Shown one piece after another: positions 9,040 through 22,000 of a stretch of 64,000 bases of DNA. Below the pieces are notes generated by a model. It made no database searches, had not been told where the DNA came from, and saw only the letters and a list, made by a program, of their open reading frames with translations. The stretch comes from Musa acuminata AAA Group. Lineage: Eukaryota; Streptophyta; Magnoliopsida; Zingiberales; Musaceae. The position numbers were made by a program, and so were the translations under genes. The stretch lies in NCBI RefSeq assembly GCF_036884655.1, contig NC_088354.1, forward strand, positions 10,704,501 to 10,768,500, read 5' to 3'. Every line of letters starts with the position of its first letter. Positions within the stretch are counted from its first letter, which is position 1.

Positions 9040-10703
9040 TTATGGAAAAAACCTTTTGAGATTTTGCGAGTTCCAAGTCCTTGGCAAAGCGTGGCCCTGC
9101 ATCGTCGCGAGCTGGTACGTACCGACCCTAACAACTTCGATCACCCGATAAGGGCCTTCCCAATTGGGAGCTAACTTCCCACGTGCTCGGGTCGAGTCGA
9201 TAACCTCGGCCCTGCGTAAGACCAAGTCACCCAACTTAATTGGTCGAGGCCGCACCCTGCGGTTATAGATTCTAGCGACGGCCCTTTTATAGGAGAGGTC
9301 TTTTAGGTGCGCGTTAGCGCGTCGCTCCTCGAGTAGATCGAGATCGGCTCGCAATCCCTGGGCCGATACCCGTTCGTCGTAGCTTGCCGTCCTCGAGGTA
9401 GGGAAAACCATCTCGGGGGGCAAGACAGTCTCGGTCCCAAACGAGAGGCTATAAGGGGATTCTCCGATTGCGGTCTTGGGGGTGGTCCGCAAGGACCACA
9501 GGATACTGGAGAGCTCATCCACCCAAGCTGATTGGGCCGCTGACACTCTCCTCTTGAGTCCGCCTAGAATAGATCGGTTAGTGACTTCGGCCAACCCGTT
9601 CGTCTGGGGATGGGCCACAGAGCTGAACCTTAGCTGAATCCCGTAGTTCGAACAGAACTCCTGGAATCGAGCACTGGTGAACTGGGATCCGTTGTCCGTG
9701 ATGATGGCTTCGGGCAAGCCAAACCGAGTCACAATGTTTTTCCAGACGAATTTCTCCACTTGCCGCTCCGTGATTGTTGCTAGTGGCTCGGCTTCTGCCC
9801 ATTTGGTGAAGTAATCTACGCCCACGACGATGTATCGTCGTTGCCTCGAGGCCGGTGGGAAGAGGCCGAGGAGGTCCAATCCCCATTGCGCGAACGACCA
9901 CGCACAGTCGATGGGGGACAGGGGGACCGCCGACAGCCGGGGCATTCGGGCGTGCCTCTGGCAGGGCCCACACCGCTGCACGTAGATTCTCACGTCTCGG
10001 GACATGGTGGGCCAGTAGTATCCTTGATGAAGGATTTTGTAGGCCAAGGTCCGACCAGCAATATGCTCCTCGCAGATCCCCTCGTGGACCTCGGCCAAGA
10101 CCGCTTGCACTTCGTCAGGCTCGAGGCATCGCAGTAGGGGCTGTGAGAAGGATCACTTTTAGAGCCATCCGTTCAGCTCGGAATACCATGCTTGCATTCA
10201 GCGAATGCGCCGCGCCATGGCCTCGTCGTTGGGAAGAATCCCGTCGCGTTTGAAGAGCAACATCTCTTGTACCCACGTGATGCGCGCCTCGGCAGGAGTT
10301 ATAGCTGAAACCGAGATGGCGTGGAATGGGAGATCTTTAACCTTGATGTGGTTTTCGTGGTCTGGTCCTGAGGTCATCTTTGCCAACTCGTCGGCTCGTT
10401 CATTTTGGCTCCTCGGCACCTTGGATATCGTGAAGTGGGAGAAGTTGGAGGCTAAGCTTTTTACCTCCGCTAAGTACTTTGCCATGGTCGGTTCCCCAGC
10501 TTCGTATCCATCGCTAAGTTGCTCGGCGACGAGCTGCGAGTCACTGAAGACGTGGATGGCGTCCACCTGCATTTTAAGGGCTAGTTTGAGTCCTGCTAGG
10601 AGTGCCTCGTACTCGGCTTCATTGTTGGTTGCCCAGAACCCGAAGCGGAAGGAGCGTTCGAACGAGCATCCGTCGGGTGCCGAGAGTACCAACCCTGCGT
10701 CCT
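9040..10703 (-). pseudogene. Tat-type pol remnant: plant-type RNase H and integrase
   Basis: Read downward from 10703: DAGLVLS begins mid-domain in an RNase H that keeps NNEAEYEAL and FSDSQLV but has lost the N-terminal strand with its first catalytic aspartate. A TGA at 10198-10200 (in a context that reads RIR-stop-MQAWY, so probably CGA to TGA) and two more stops near 10160 precede integrase. The 356-residue integrase frame (9040-10110) is otherwise full: zinc knuckle VHEGICEEH..CGPCQRH, core WGLDLLG, TDNGSQF and QTNGLAEVTNR supplying the D-D-E residues, and a C-terminal domain ending NLKRFFP. Integrase joins element DNA to the chromosome. The stops make a functional polyprotein impossible. 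Confidence 0.9.
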
Positions 10704-11412
10704 TTCAGAGTTGTGGGGAACGCCCTGCACATCAGAGCGTCAGAGATTACATACAGTGCCATTTGGGTGTGGAAGGCGGCTACAAGGTCCGCTGGGTCGG
10801 TGGAGCCATCGTATGTGTCCAGAGAGGGGAGACGAAAGTTCTGTGGGACTGTTTGATCCCGTATTTCAGGGACAAATGGGGATCCCTGATGTACGTCCTC
10901 CCCGAGCTCTCCTCTTGACCCGCGGACCTCCTCTGCACCTCGTCAAGTCGTTGACTGACGAGGAGCAACTGGGCTCGCAGGGAGTCCGTCGAGGTCGAAG
11001 GAAGGGCCTCGGGTTGCGCGTGGCCTCCCCGATCCGCCGTCACTTGATCCCCGAGTGGGGACGCTAGGACCCGAGGCGAAGCGGGAAGCTGCGCATGAGC
11101 CTAAACGGGCGGCTCCTACTGTCGCACCAGTTCGGCGGCCGGTGGGTGCAGCGTTCGTGAGACGAGTGGAATGATGGACTGCACCATACCGGTCAGAACT
11201 TGGACCTGATGGGTGAGGTCGAGAAAGGCCTCAGACGAGACGGGCAACGGTTCGGCAGAGGGGGCGTCAGGCGGCAACAAACCCCGGTGGTTGAAGATCC
11301 GCCAATAGCGCTCTGAAGTTGTGGCGGGGTATTCGTTGCGGAGACCCGTCCGCGGGGAATGTTCCCCCGGAGCCCCGACCAGGTGCGACCCCTCGACTGC
11401 GAGTTCGACCAA
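10700..11412 (-). pseudogene. Tat-type gag remnant, truncated by deletion
   Basis: The start is MVELAVEGSHLVGAPGEH.. at 11412 and runs to a TAG at 11116. The same frame holds another TAG shortly after, then reopens (11043 downward) as a Gln/Leu-rich stretch. After a frameshift near 10900 it reads [19 protein letters not shown] and [10 protein letters not shown], the beginning of the conserved retrotransposon gag domain. It stops dead at about 10700, where RNase H sequence takes over. Gag would form the virus-like particle; here only the N-terminal third remains. Confidence 0.85.
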
Positions 11413-11439
11413 GTCAGTCTAGCGATCCCTCGACATGAG

Positions 11440-11458
11440 GGCTCTCCTTCTAGCGCCA
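11440..11458 (-). other. Primer-binding site of the Tat-type element
   Basis: On the sense strand, three bases after the LTR end, the sequence reads TGGCGCTAGAAGGAGAGCC. A TGG-starting segment directly after the 5' LTR is the expected tRNA 3'-end complement. I do not assign the tRNA species. Confidence 0.65.
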
Positions 11459-11461
11459 AAA

Positions 11462-12001
11462 TGTTGGTGTAAACAACTTTAAGTCGTGGCCTCGGGGCCG
11501 ACGCGACTCGGTTCGGGTCCGGATGATGGGGGATCTCTCAGGGGGGGTTCCTCAAGACTGCAGAGGTTGTCGGCTCGGGTCGGTTCGGTCGTGGAGGTGG
11601 GTCGTCATTTCCTTCGGGAAGGGGCTCCTCGCCAATGCGTCCGGAGAGGGGCGCCTCGTCTTCGTCCCTGCACACAGGTCGGGTCGAGCATCTCGACCCG
11701 ACCCCTCCGATGATTAAGTTAGTCCGTGGTCGCAGGAGTCTCCCCCTTGGTGCTTAGGACGCAAGGATATTTATAGGGGAGTTTAGTGTCATCTAACGTG
11801 CCTGCTCGCAGGGGACAGGAACGTACCTTCTGATGACGTCTGACATTGCTGTTGGCGTGGCATGAGGAATCGAGCCTGAGCGATCGTTAATGGGCCTCGG
11901 TTGGCGTTCCTGCCCGTGTTGGTCAGGCGCTGTCAGCCCAACAGAGACGTGGGGCGTCAACTGATGTCACGCAAGTCTTATCGTAATTATCATCCTCATC
12001 A
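11462..12001 (-). repeat. 5' LTR of the Tat-type element
   Basis: Full-length partner of 5354-5890, from tgttggtgtaaac to catcctcatca. It is followed at once by ctaat (12002-12006), the copy of the target duplication. The sense-strand promoter box lies at about 11768-11776. Confidence 0.95.
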
Positions 12002-12006
12002 CTAAT

Positions 12007-14640
12007 GAATTCTTATACCTTTCAACCATATGTAATTTATGAGAGTCAGAAGATCAGTAAATAAAAAGGTATGCCAACTGACTAAAATTTATAATTAAAT
12101 ATAAAATATCTTTAACTCTAATATGGATATTAGGGAAAGCTCACAATATGAGATTAAGAGCTGAAATATTATTGACTCAACCTCCAATTACTACTCGACA
12201 ACACAACTTGCTCGTAACAAAGAGAACAAGTTATGACTAAGTCAATACAATATACAAATCAAGGCACAAATATTGAAGGAACAACAAGATAAGCTAATCA
12301 TGTCTCGACAACCACAAATAATCCATATGCTCAACCTCTGGTTATGATGTATTTTAAATGTGAGCCTGATCATCGTTCCAACGAGTGTTGTGCTAGTAAG
12401 TCTGTCAACCTTGTAAATCACAAAGACGACTTTAAATAAGAAGGACATGCCTAAGATGATACGATTAATGATATTGATAATACTAAAATAGTAGAGGAAG
12501 AAGGGGATCATGTCGCATGTGTTGTAAAAAAATTATTACTCACCCCTAGATAAGAAGATCTATCTTAACATAAGAAAATCTTCAATTCTTAATGTAGTAT
12601 TAATAACAAAATCTATACATTGACATTAGATAATGGAAGCTATGACAACATTGTATCCACGTCGTTGGTGAGACACTTTAAATTATAAATGAAAGCTCAT
12701 CCAATACCATACAGTGGATTAAAGAAAGCCAAAATGTCACTGTAATTGAGATTTGTAGAGTTCATCTCTCAATTAGAAAAGACTATAAGAAGGAAATTAT
12801 AAGTGAAGTGGTTGACATGGATGTGTGCTATGTGCTACTTGAAAAGCGGTGAATGCAACCAACCTTGAAAGAAAGAATGCCTATATTTTTTGGTGGAGTG
12901 GGAAGAAAATTAGCATTCTGTCGACTAACAAGAAGGGTGATAAATCTAATACTTTTAAAGTGGAGGGGAGGTCTTTCTTATCTATTTCCAACAATGTGTT
13001 GGAATTCATTACCAAGTCTAAAGAAATAAGAGTATGCTATACTCTTATTATGAAGGGAGAAAAGTCACTTGAAGCAAAGATTCCAAACACACCTGAGTCA
13101 AAGATTTCAAATGAACTAAGATTGATATTAGAAGAATTTAAAGAAATCGCCCTAAAGGATTACCAAATAGTCTTCCCCCCATAAGAGATATTCAATACCA
13201 AATTAATTTGGCTTTAGGAGAAAGTCTACTAAATTTACCTCACTATTGGATGAACCCAAAAGAGAATGAAATGCTGAGAGAGAAGATAAAAGAGTTGATG
13301 CAAAAGGGACATATTCAAAAAAGTATGAGCCTATGTGCTCTCTCAGCTTTGTTGACACCTAAGAAAGATAAAAGCTGAAGGATGTGAGTAGATAGCAAAG
13401 TCATCAATAAAATGATGGTTAGGTATCACTTTTCCATACCTTGATTAGAAGATATATTGGATCAACTACATGACTTTAAGATATTCTCAAAGATGGATCT
13501 CTATAGCGGATATCGTCAAATTAGCATAAGACCTGGAGACGAATGGAAGCTATATTTAAAACAAGAGAAGGCTTATATGAATGATTAGTTATGTAATTTA
13601 ATTTGCTCAATCATATCTATGATGGTTACTTATTCAAAAGTAACAAGCTGTGTATTCTGATTATATCCTTATGAAAAAAAATTATTTAAGATTTACACGG
13701 AGGAGGACTCAGTAGACATTTCGAGCATGACAAAACAATAGTAAGCATCGAGGAGATGTGCTTTGGTCACAATTAAGAATGAATGTTGATAATTTTATAA
13801 GAAAATATTCAACTTATCAAACTGTAAAGGGGCAGTCGTAAAACACTAATTTATATATGCCATTACCACTTTCAAAAGATATTAGAGAGGATTTATCTAT
13901 AGATTTTATATTGGGATTGCTAAGAATTCAGAGGGGAGTTGATTTTGTATTTGTGGCTATGGATCAGTTCTTCAAGATACTCATTTCATGCTATGTCGAA
14001 AGACTTCATATGCAAATCATATTGCTAGGCTATTCCTTCAAGAGTCGTGCGCCTACATGGAGAACTAAAATCATTTTTGACTGACATTATAGAAAAGACT
14101 TAACGCGAGTTTGAATTTCAGCAACATAACTCACCCACAAACTGATGACATAGGTAACTAATAGAACTTTAGGAAACTTAATTTGTTGTATTTGTAGTAT
14201 CAAAGTAAGACAATGAGATTTTACACTCGCACAAGCTGAATTTGTCTATAACAATACAATTCATAGTTATATTAAAGCGTCACCATTCTATTTTGTTAAC
14301 AAGAAAGCGTTGAAGCATGCTTTGAATTTAGTTTTACGACTCCCGAAACGAGTGTAGCAACTAATAATATGACTCGACTAGTACAATCAACCTGAGCTGA
14401 AGTGAAAAAGTTAGAAATTACTAATGTCAAATACAATGAAGCAACTTATAAACATAGGAGAGAGAAGATGTTTCACGGAAAAAATATAATTATGTTATAC
14501 TTGTAAAAAGAGATATTTTTCATAAACAGAGAGAAAAAGTATAATCTCCACAAGGTCATAAAGAAAATCAATAACAATGCCTATGTTATTGATTTACCAA
14601 AAGACTAAGATTTTAAAGACCTTCAATGTTACATACTTAT
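12007..14640 (+). pseudogene. Decayed Ty3/gypsy element, gag C-terminus to integrase (right of the nested insertion)
   Basis: Resumes the old gag exactly where 5353 broke it. In order, with many stops and frame changes: a zinc knuckle (CEPDHRSNECC, about 12360), a protease region (ITLTLDNGSYDNIVSTSLV-like, about 12610-12670), ERKNAYIFWWSGKKI (12870), and reverse transcriptase pieces (VDSKVINKMMV-like at about 13385, SKMDLYSGYRQI-like at about 13490). Integrase pieces follow: YSTYQTVKGQS at 13810, [20 protein letters not shown] at 13885 and NRTLGNLICCICSIK at 14160. The family is the widespread plant gypsy group with a 'KGHI..' RT. No function remains. It ends near the AT repeat at 14651. Confidence 0.85.
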
Positions 14641-14646
14641 ATTTCT

Positions 14647-14650
<4 letters not shown>

Positions 14651-14700
<50 letters not shown>
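14651..14700. repeat. (AT)n microsatellite
   Basis: An uninterrupted AT dinucleotide run of about 50 bases at the right edge of the old gypsy remnant. Confidence 0.95.
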
Positions 14701-14705
<5 letters not shown>

Positions 14706-16079
14706 CTACGTCACAGTCCTCTTCTGCTGGAAGTTGAATTCAGAGTCCTCTCCATGTCCAACTTCTATTACTTTGGAACCTTCACTAGTGCGAAAACAAC
14801 GTGTTCAAAAAGGTATCTGCACTCTAGATGCCACCCAAACTTTCATATGATCTTTTATCGGAGTCAACCTAAACTCGGTGTAAGAATGATAAGGGCGGAC
14901 GTATCAACGTTATCTACTTTCCATGATACATCAGCTCTTCTCATCTCTTCGGGTTGATGACCAAGAGTATGTTATCCATCTTGTTTGTGGCCCCTGATGC
15001 AGACTTGACCAGAATCCCACTCATTACCGACCATTACGAAGAATGTGGCAGATGCACTCAATTTTAAAAGCTGGAATTCTGATTGAAAGCTCATGCAGCG
15101 GGCTTAGAACACTGGGGGAGGGAAGGAAAAAAAAATAAAAAAGGATAAAATCTAAAGAAAAATTATTCACATTACAGGTGTTTGCCAGCAAGTTAGAGGT
15201 TTTGCCAAAGTAATCTCCCCTGCACAATTGGTGCAAGAGATTGGGCATCGTTGGTGTCCACGCACAACTTCCACATCCTGAAATGATCTGAAGATAAAGT
15301 AGTGTCGACTTCGGCCGCTGCATGAGTCAGTAAAGTGGGCTTAGCTATTCGATCAATAAAAGGAAGATCCATCGAAGTCGTAAACTAGACGTCAATTTGA
15401 AGAAAAGAGGCACAATCACAAGTCGTAATCAAATCAGCAAACCAAACTCACCGCAGACAGACACTCTGTGGTCCACAAGAAGATGAAATTAAGAGCTGGA
15501 AAGGCGTACGAGCAACAAGTAATACCAACCTCGTGCTGATGTTGCAGTTGTCCTGCCGCACTACTCCCACAAGCTTTATTACTTATCAAAGCAGACAAGA
15601 GATCCGACGTGCATCTAAACAGGCCACCGGAGGGTTGCCTGTATGACGTAACAACAGATCAACAAGTTTGAATTGTCAGCAATATGGAACAGAAACAAAT
15701 GAACACTAGTAAATTACATGATGCCCAAGGATTCATTAAAATGCTCACAAACAAAAGGGAGGCAGAACTGTTGCCTGCACAAACTCAAAAGTAGAATGTT
15801 GTTTGGTGGTGGTACGACTAAAGGCCACGTACGGAAATGATTTCATTCAATTGAGATTTCCTTCTCAAGAATACATCCCTTGAGATCAAGCATTAAAAAA
15901 AAAATCCCTTGAGCCTTAAAAGGTTCAAGATTCTTTTTTTCTAATTTTTCTTGTTTATCACAATTAATAACTCATATCCAAACAAATTGGGGAACAAGAT
16001 GGCAATTTATGGAGAAAGGCTATATATTCTGTAGTGAATGAAAGAATAGTGAAAAGTTATGCACCTCGACGAAAGACTG
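14701..16079. other. Spacer between retroelement remnant and the SPD1-like gene
   Basis: No supported gene. 14701-14960 may still be old element or its LTR. 15940-16079 is the expected 3' untranslated region of the minus-strand gene starting at 16080. Short frames here (such as 15024-15323 minus) look like chance. Confidence 0.45.
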
Positions 16080-19000
16080 CTACCATTCAGGGAGGAGAGG
16101 CAGTCTAGGTACCCCACTTTGTGAACTCTCTGTATCACCAAAATTTCTTAAATTGTCGAGCTCAATATTCTCATCAACAACTTGATCAACGGATTTCTTC
16201 TCTCCAATGCCAGCCTGGAGGGGAAGGGGAAAGATTCTTAGATAAACACCAGGCTCTTGGACCACCATCTCCCACTTGAGTTTGTACTTCTTGATCAGGT
16301 CTATCTGAACTGGAATGATATGTGGTGGCCTTGGGAGAAGCTGTAAGGACTTCCCTTGTGGAATCACAATTTGCTCGACAGCCAGTCTTGCTTCCTGAAA
16401 ACAGAAAACTAGTATGATGGTGTTCAGGATTGTAGTGCATGCGTGTTGAATGACTCAAAAGAAGCTGAATTTGGAGGAGATATTTGGATGAATTTGGAGG
16501 AGATATAATAGAAATTTCAAAAAAAAAAAAAAAAACCTCTAGAGCATCAACCATCTCTGATGAAGTTGCTTCGTGTTCTTCTTTATGATATTTGGATACA
16601 TTGGCATGTTCATTAACAAGGGCACCTACAGCCTTTGTAATCTGTACCAAAGAGGTTGACTACAAGACACAAGCATCCATGAGACACAAGCGAACATGGA
16701 AAATAAGTTTACCATAATCTTGTACCTACCTTTGTGACAAAGATTGGAATGTCACGAGACTTGGCAACTGCCTGAATTTGGGAGTTCTTTTTGAGTTTGG
16801 AGGATAAGGCAAGAAATGCATCTGCTTCACTTATATTATCAGTTATCTCAATCATTTCATCAATTCCCAACTGCTTTAGTGCTTGTAAGATGCTTGATTC
16901 CATGATCTAGAACAACTGTTCAACCAGTTAGTTCAAAATTGAACTATTTCTAAATATGTCTTAGATACAGACAACAAATTTATCAAAATCAGACTTGGGA
17001 ACAACTACTACTTACATGTAACAACTGTATATACAAGCATTCAACCAGATGCACACCTCCAACCACTGCTTGCATATTTGATTTTGGCTGCTATTTTCAT
17101 GCATTTACAATTGTAGGCAACCAAATACTCCTAAAAACTTATCATATGGTACCATGTCCATGTCTGACATTGGCACTTGTGAGGGACTGGCACAATTTTA
17201 GGTGCTCCACAAAATAATGTGACACGTGTCACCTAAACTTATGGGTATTTTACTTACTGTGATGTTGAAATTATAATTAATGTTTGGTAAATAGGTTTCA
17301 AGTATTCTTATACATGGTTGTTACTCATGCAAATGACTGCTTATCTTTATAAGTTGCACCAAATGATGATCTTCACCTGAATTCATGATTATATATAAAA
17401 TTTACTACACTCGCTGATTCCCGTTTGCGTGTTATGTCATATCTCACTGTCGAAACATGTGTGGACGTGTCTGTAACATGTCACATCCTAGTCATGCTTG
17501 ACTGGTCGAGTTCTTGTCGAAACTCAAAGTGATAGCAAAATAAGCAAACAGTTGTAGCCAAAAAAAAATTTTGTCTATAAGTTATAATACTACCATATAT
17601 GCCAGTGTTAAATGAAAGGAGAAAAGCCAAATGTGGCTCTAGAACACGGCTCTTTAAATATGACACTGTCCTATAGAGATTTGAGAAAATAATTTACGGC
17701 TAAACATTGTCTTTATCAACCACATTGTAGAATACTCTGGCCAAGACATTCTCTACTAAAGAAACTCCTGACAGGTTGGTTCTTGGATAGGACATTCCTC
17801 TCATCCAAGAAGGTCCATCCGATAGCCTATTCCCATTGAAACAAAAGATCCAAAGTGTTGAGGCAAATTGTTTAAGAAATTGTTTCTTTATTCACTTCAG
17901 GTTATTCCCCTTTCTATGAGCACTATTCAGTTTGCAATTATAGCATTCTGACCATTGCCAACCGTGGTCATAATTCATGAATCACAAAACCAGCACAGAT
18001 ACATGTCGCACAAAGGCATTCCTTAATTAACATATTATATTCAGTTAGTAAATGTATATAACTTAAAACCTTTTTAGGTGACTAGTATACAAATTAAAAC
18101 AATGAACGTCAGTTTCATGGTTTTTGTAACTCTCATCGTGATCAGAGTTCACCAAACACCATATCCTAGAAAATGGCATCCATTACTTGATTATTTAGAT
18201 AGATACATAGATTTGTTGATAAACAAAGAGATGCTGAATATAATTAGGACTATCAGCGAGACATAGATTTGTTTATGAGTAATGAAGGATTCAGCATGCA
18301 TGATATTCAACTTGGTTATTGAAAAATCATGGTGTATGTAATTTAAGGGAAAAATAGCTTGCTTAGAGATTTCTGCAGGTTGACTGGTGCCATCAAAAGT
18401 AACCTAGAGCTACAATTTCAAATGATAAAAATAATTTAAATAATGAGCATATTTTATAAGTCGGTAAAAACAGTCACAGAATAAGAACCACGAAAAGTAG
18501 AACATAAAGCAATTGAGTCAAAGAGACAGAATGTGTACCAGTGATCCTTACCCCATAAACAAAGAGGTGGAAATCTCTTCCAACTTTATGAGATATATCA
18601 AGCTCTTTTTCCTTAAATTCAATAGTAGGCATGTTGTTGCACAACTTTTGACTAGGAATTAGAAGATCATTCTCGACCTTGCTTTCTTCTTCCTTCAAAG
18701 TGAAAATATCGCCAAGAGATTCCTTCTGCAAAGGAAGGGTTTCAACTGTAGACTCTTCGATGTCCATCTTGCGAATTTCAAATTTTGGAGACCGGCCTAT
18801 GTGTAAACAAAGAAAATAATCACAGGTTATTGAACAAGAGAAAAAATAAAGAAAGTGTTTTTTCCTTTTAAAAACAAAATGGCCCAATTGAGAGAACCAC
18901 AAGTGTAACTTCTGACAACCTGCTAGAAGAGCATCCACTGTGGCTTCTAAACTACGATGGACTCGTACTTCAGTCTTTGAGACAATCTCTGCACCAAATG

Positions 19001-22000
19001 TAAATGTTGAAGGTCCTTTTCGCTCCAGGACAGTCTTCTGGACACCTCTTCTGCTAGCCTCTTCATCACCTAAAGTAACACTCTTAAGGACAAAAATCAC
19101 CACAAGAAGTTAGTCTCAAAAAGTCAGCCTAACTAAGAAATATCATTAACAAAACATATCTGTCTGGCTAGTATGCTAATAAATTGAGGAGAACAATTTT
19201 GTTCGTGAAGAACTAGAAGCACATAGAGAAAAGGTAAGTAGACAGATTAGAGAAATAACAGAACTTACAGAGGAGACACACCAAGGTCCTTGGCCAAATA
19301 AAAATTTATCTATCACTCATTAAATTAAATTAATCACAAGAAACTATAAGGCCAGAATAAAGGGATAACTTTTACTGGAACAATTCATAGTCACAAAAAT
19401 ACATAAGGAACTTCTAAGAATCTTCAAATCAAGACCTAATTGCTAAACAAATATCCTAAATCATAAAAGGAAAAAAGGTGGCCAAATGTATGAGGCTCCT
19501 GTTAATACAGGATTTGGCAAGATCCGGTACACCTGTTTCAGCAACTTAGATAATTAGTCCATGTCCTTTAAAGATGTTTGAGCAAAGCAAATGTGGAGAC
19601 TAAAACAGCAAGCTTCTGTTACTTTATGACCTTAATTATTTATTTTTTGGGTAAACATAAAAGCTATTGACGGAGATTGGAAGGGAAAGGGCATACTTGT
19701 ATTCCCCCCACAAGCATCTCTAAAGAAGGATTCATGATCAAATTCTCTATTGTTACTCCATGAGCAGTGGCAACAAGCTGGATACCACGTTGTGCAATGG
19801 TACTAGCAGCTACCGCTTCTAGCTTAGTTCCAATTTCATCGATCACAATTACTTGTGGCATATGGTTTTCTACTGCTTCGATCAACACCTGGTTTCCATG
19901 GAGACGAACAAATACTTATTAGTATCAACCTTAATACATATGATTAAGACTCAAATTCTAAACTAAGACATGCACTTATAGAGATTAAGAAAGAACAAAT
20001 GTCCCGCCCCCCCACAAAAAAAAAGGGACAATATCTATTAGAATAACACATTAATCTGAGCTGCATGCTAAAAAAATTCTTGGTCTTTGACCTATGATGT
20101 TTTACAAATTGATTGATGCCAACCTAAGGCCATCTACAATTAACAAGTCATGATGGTCTATCATAGTACCCGGTCAAGCATGGGAACCCACTGTTGAACA
20201 TAATAGATCAAAGATGTCAATGCCATATGTATGAGACCATGTCGATGCCTGTTTAGTGCTAAAACCTATGTACGAGTCAGGTGTCAAGAATTGTAAAATC
20301 TCATATGAGGGTGACCTTTTGCTATCTTCATACTGCTAAAGATGCATGCTCAAGTCCCTGGAAACTTAAGTTAATAAAAGAATGTCAAACTAAAGACTTC
20401 CTGCAACATTTTCAACTCAAAGGAACATCATGAAACAAGTCGAAATCATAATTGGCCAACCATAAATAGACCAAGACCTTTAGTTGCCAACAATTTTCTA
20501 ATAATACTCCTCTTTCTAAGTGAATGGCAAAATATATGCTTTGATTTTAACTTTTGGTGTATGTATCTTAATCTTGAATATGAAACGCAAATACACTCAT
20601 CAAAGCCAACAACATTAATAATATAAAATAATGTTGAAATTTGATGAAGGAGCTTCATTTTTTTCTTAGATTATTAGCTGATTTTTAACTTAGATTGTTT
20701 GTTCATGAGAAATGTTATCAGGTTTCTCATTAAAATATTAACCATCTAGGCCTTCTGTTTTCCTAATGATGCTTCTCCTTCAAGCTCATAACAGTAACAT
20801 TTGTTTTTCACATGGTTCGCATTACTAATCCGTACCGGTATATCAACCAATTGTCGGTACAGTACATATCGAGCTGTACCGAGCGAACCAACACATGGTA
20901 CACTAGGGTTTACAGATGTACTGCCTGCATCAGTCCTCTGTCAGACTGGTACATACCGCCCGTATCGAGCAATACATTTCGGTGTGTCAAACCTTAGTTT
21001 TTCATGATAGTATTAAATAACCACCACCAACACAATCCTGATCAGGATTGAATGTAAGTCCTAATTTCTTGGTTTTCAGATGGTTCCAATACTTCCTATT
21101 CAGGTCAAACCATGCAGATCAACTGATTGCAACAAATCTTTCTTTTGTTTTTCTTTTTTCCTTCTAATTAAATAGAAGTTCAAACATGATTCACATGGCT
21201 GTGGCATCCTCTGCAATAAAAGAAAAATAATTATAAAAAACTGCTACAAACACTAATAAAAAATCAGTATGTTTATTTACTTCATCTTCAATAAACGATA
21301 CAGATTATACAACAAATAACATTGACAATGGAAGATATCAACAAAATGGCGTTGATCCATATTAAGAGAAGCATATTAAGGCCTACAAAAAGCTACTCTT
21401 ACTAAATTTTGCAATTGTACATGAAACATGCACTGCCACTAGTGAAATTAGTAGACCTTGTGTTGCATGTCAGGGTTGGGCACTTGCAACCTACGGGCAC
21501 TCCCTATCCCAGCATGAGGAATGTCACCATCTCCACCTATCTCATTGGAGGTGTCAACGATCATGACCCGTTTCTTGTAATCATCTGCAAGCATCCTTGC
21601 TATTTCTCTGTTAAAGTCAGTGAGGTAGATGATAAGTACCCAAAAACACCAATGCTTTTGCGCAACTTCCATGAAAATTTCAATCTGTGGCATACCAACA
21701 GATTCTTAGGCTTTACAAAAGAAATTATGTTTGTTGACATGAATTTGGGGCTGTACGGTCTATAAGTTCACATACAACATATTCAATCATTTTGTAATCT
21801 TGAAGAACAATTTTCTTTAACTAATGCCTTATCTTGGTTATAATGGACTTCAACTAGCTTTGGAAGAAGGTAAGATTAATAATAAGAGTTTGTCTTCTCG
21901 GATCAAATATGTCTCATTTAATTAGTGAGCTAATTCAACACCTATGGTTACCATCCATCTCTTCCCCCTATCTTCTCCCATCACCCCTTCCAGAATGTGA

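Larger units (their letters stand above)
5354..12001 (-). mobile_element. Tat/Retand-type Ty3/gypsy LTR retrotransposon, internally deleted
   Basis: A complete insertion bounded by two LTRs (537 and 540 bp) and a perfect target-site duplication, ctaat at 5349-5353 and 12002-12006. Sense is the minus strand. From 12001 downward come the 5' LTR, the primer-binding site, gag (broken), a deletion junction at about 10700, the archaeal-type RNase H remnant, integrase, a non-pol region carrying an antisense gene, the polypurine tract and the 3' LTR. Protease, reverse transcriptase and the first RNase H are absent, so it is non-autonomous. The additional plant-type RNase H next to integrase and the extra antisense frame before the 3' LTR are traits of the Tat lineage. 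By eye the LTRs differ at about 33 of 537 positions (near 6%), so it is not a fresh insertion. GC content is much higher than in the flanks. Confidence 0.95.

Noticed and set aside
8919..10253. Plus-strand frames over the integrase region
   Set aside because: The minus strand carries zinc-knuckle and DDE integrase motifs; the plus frames are shadows.
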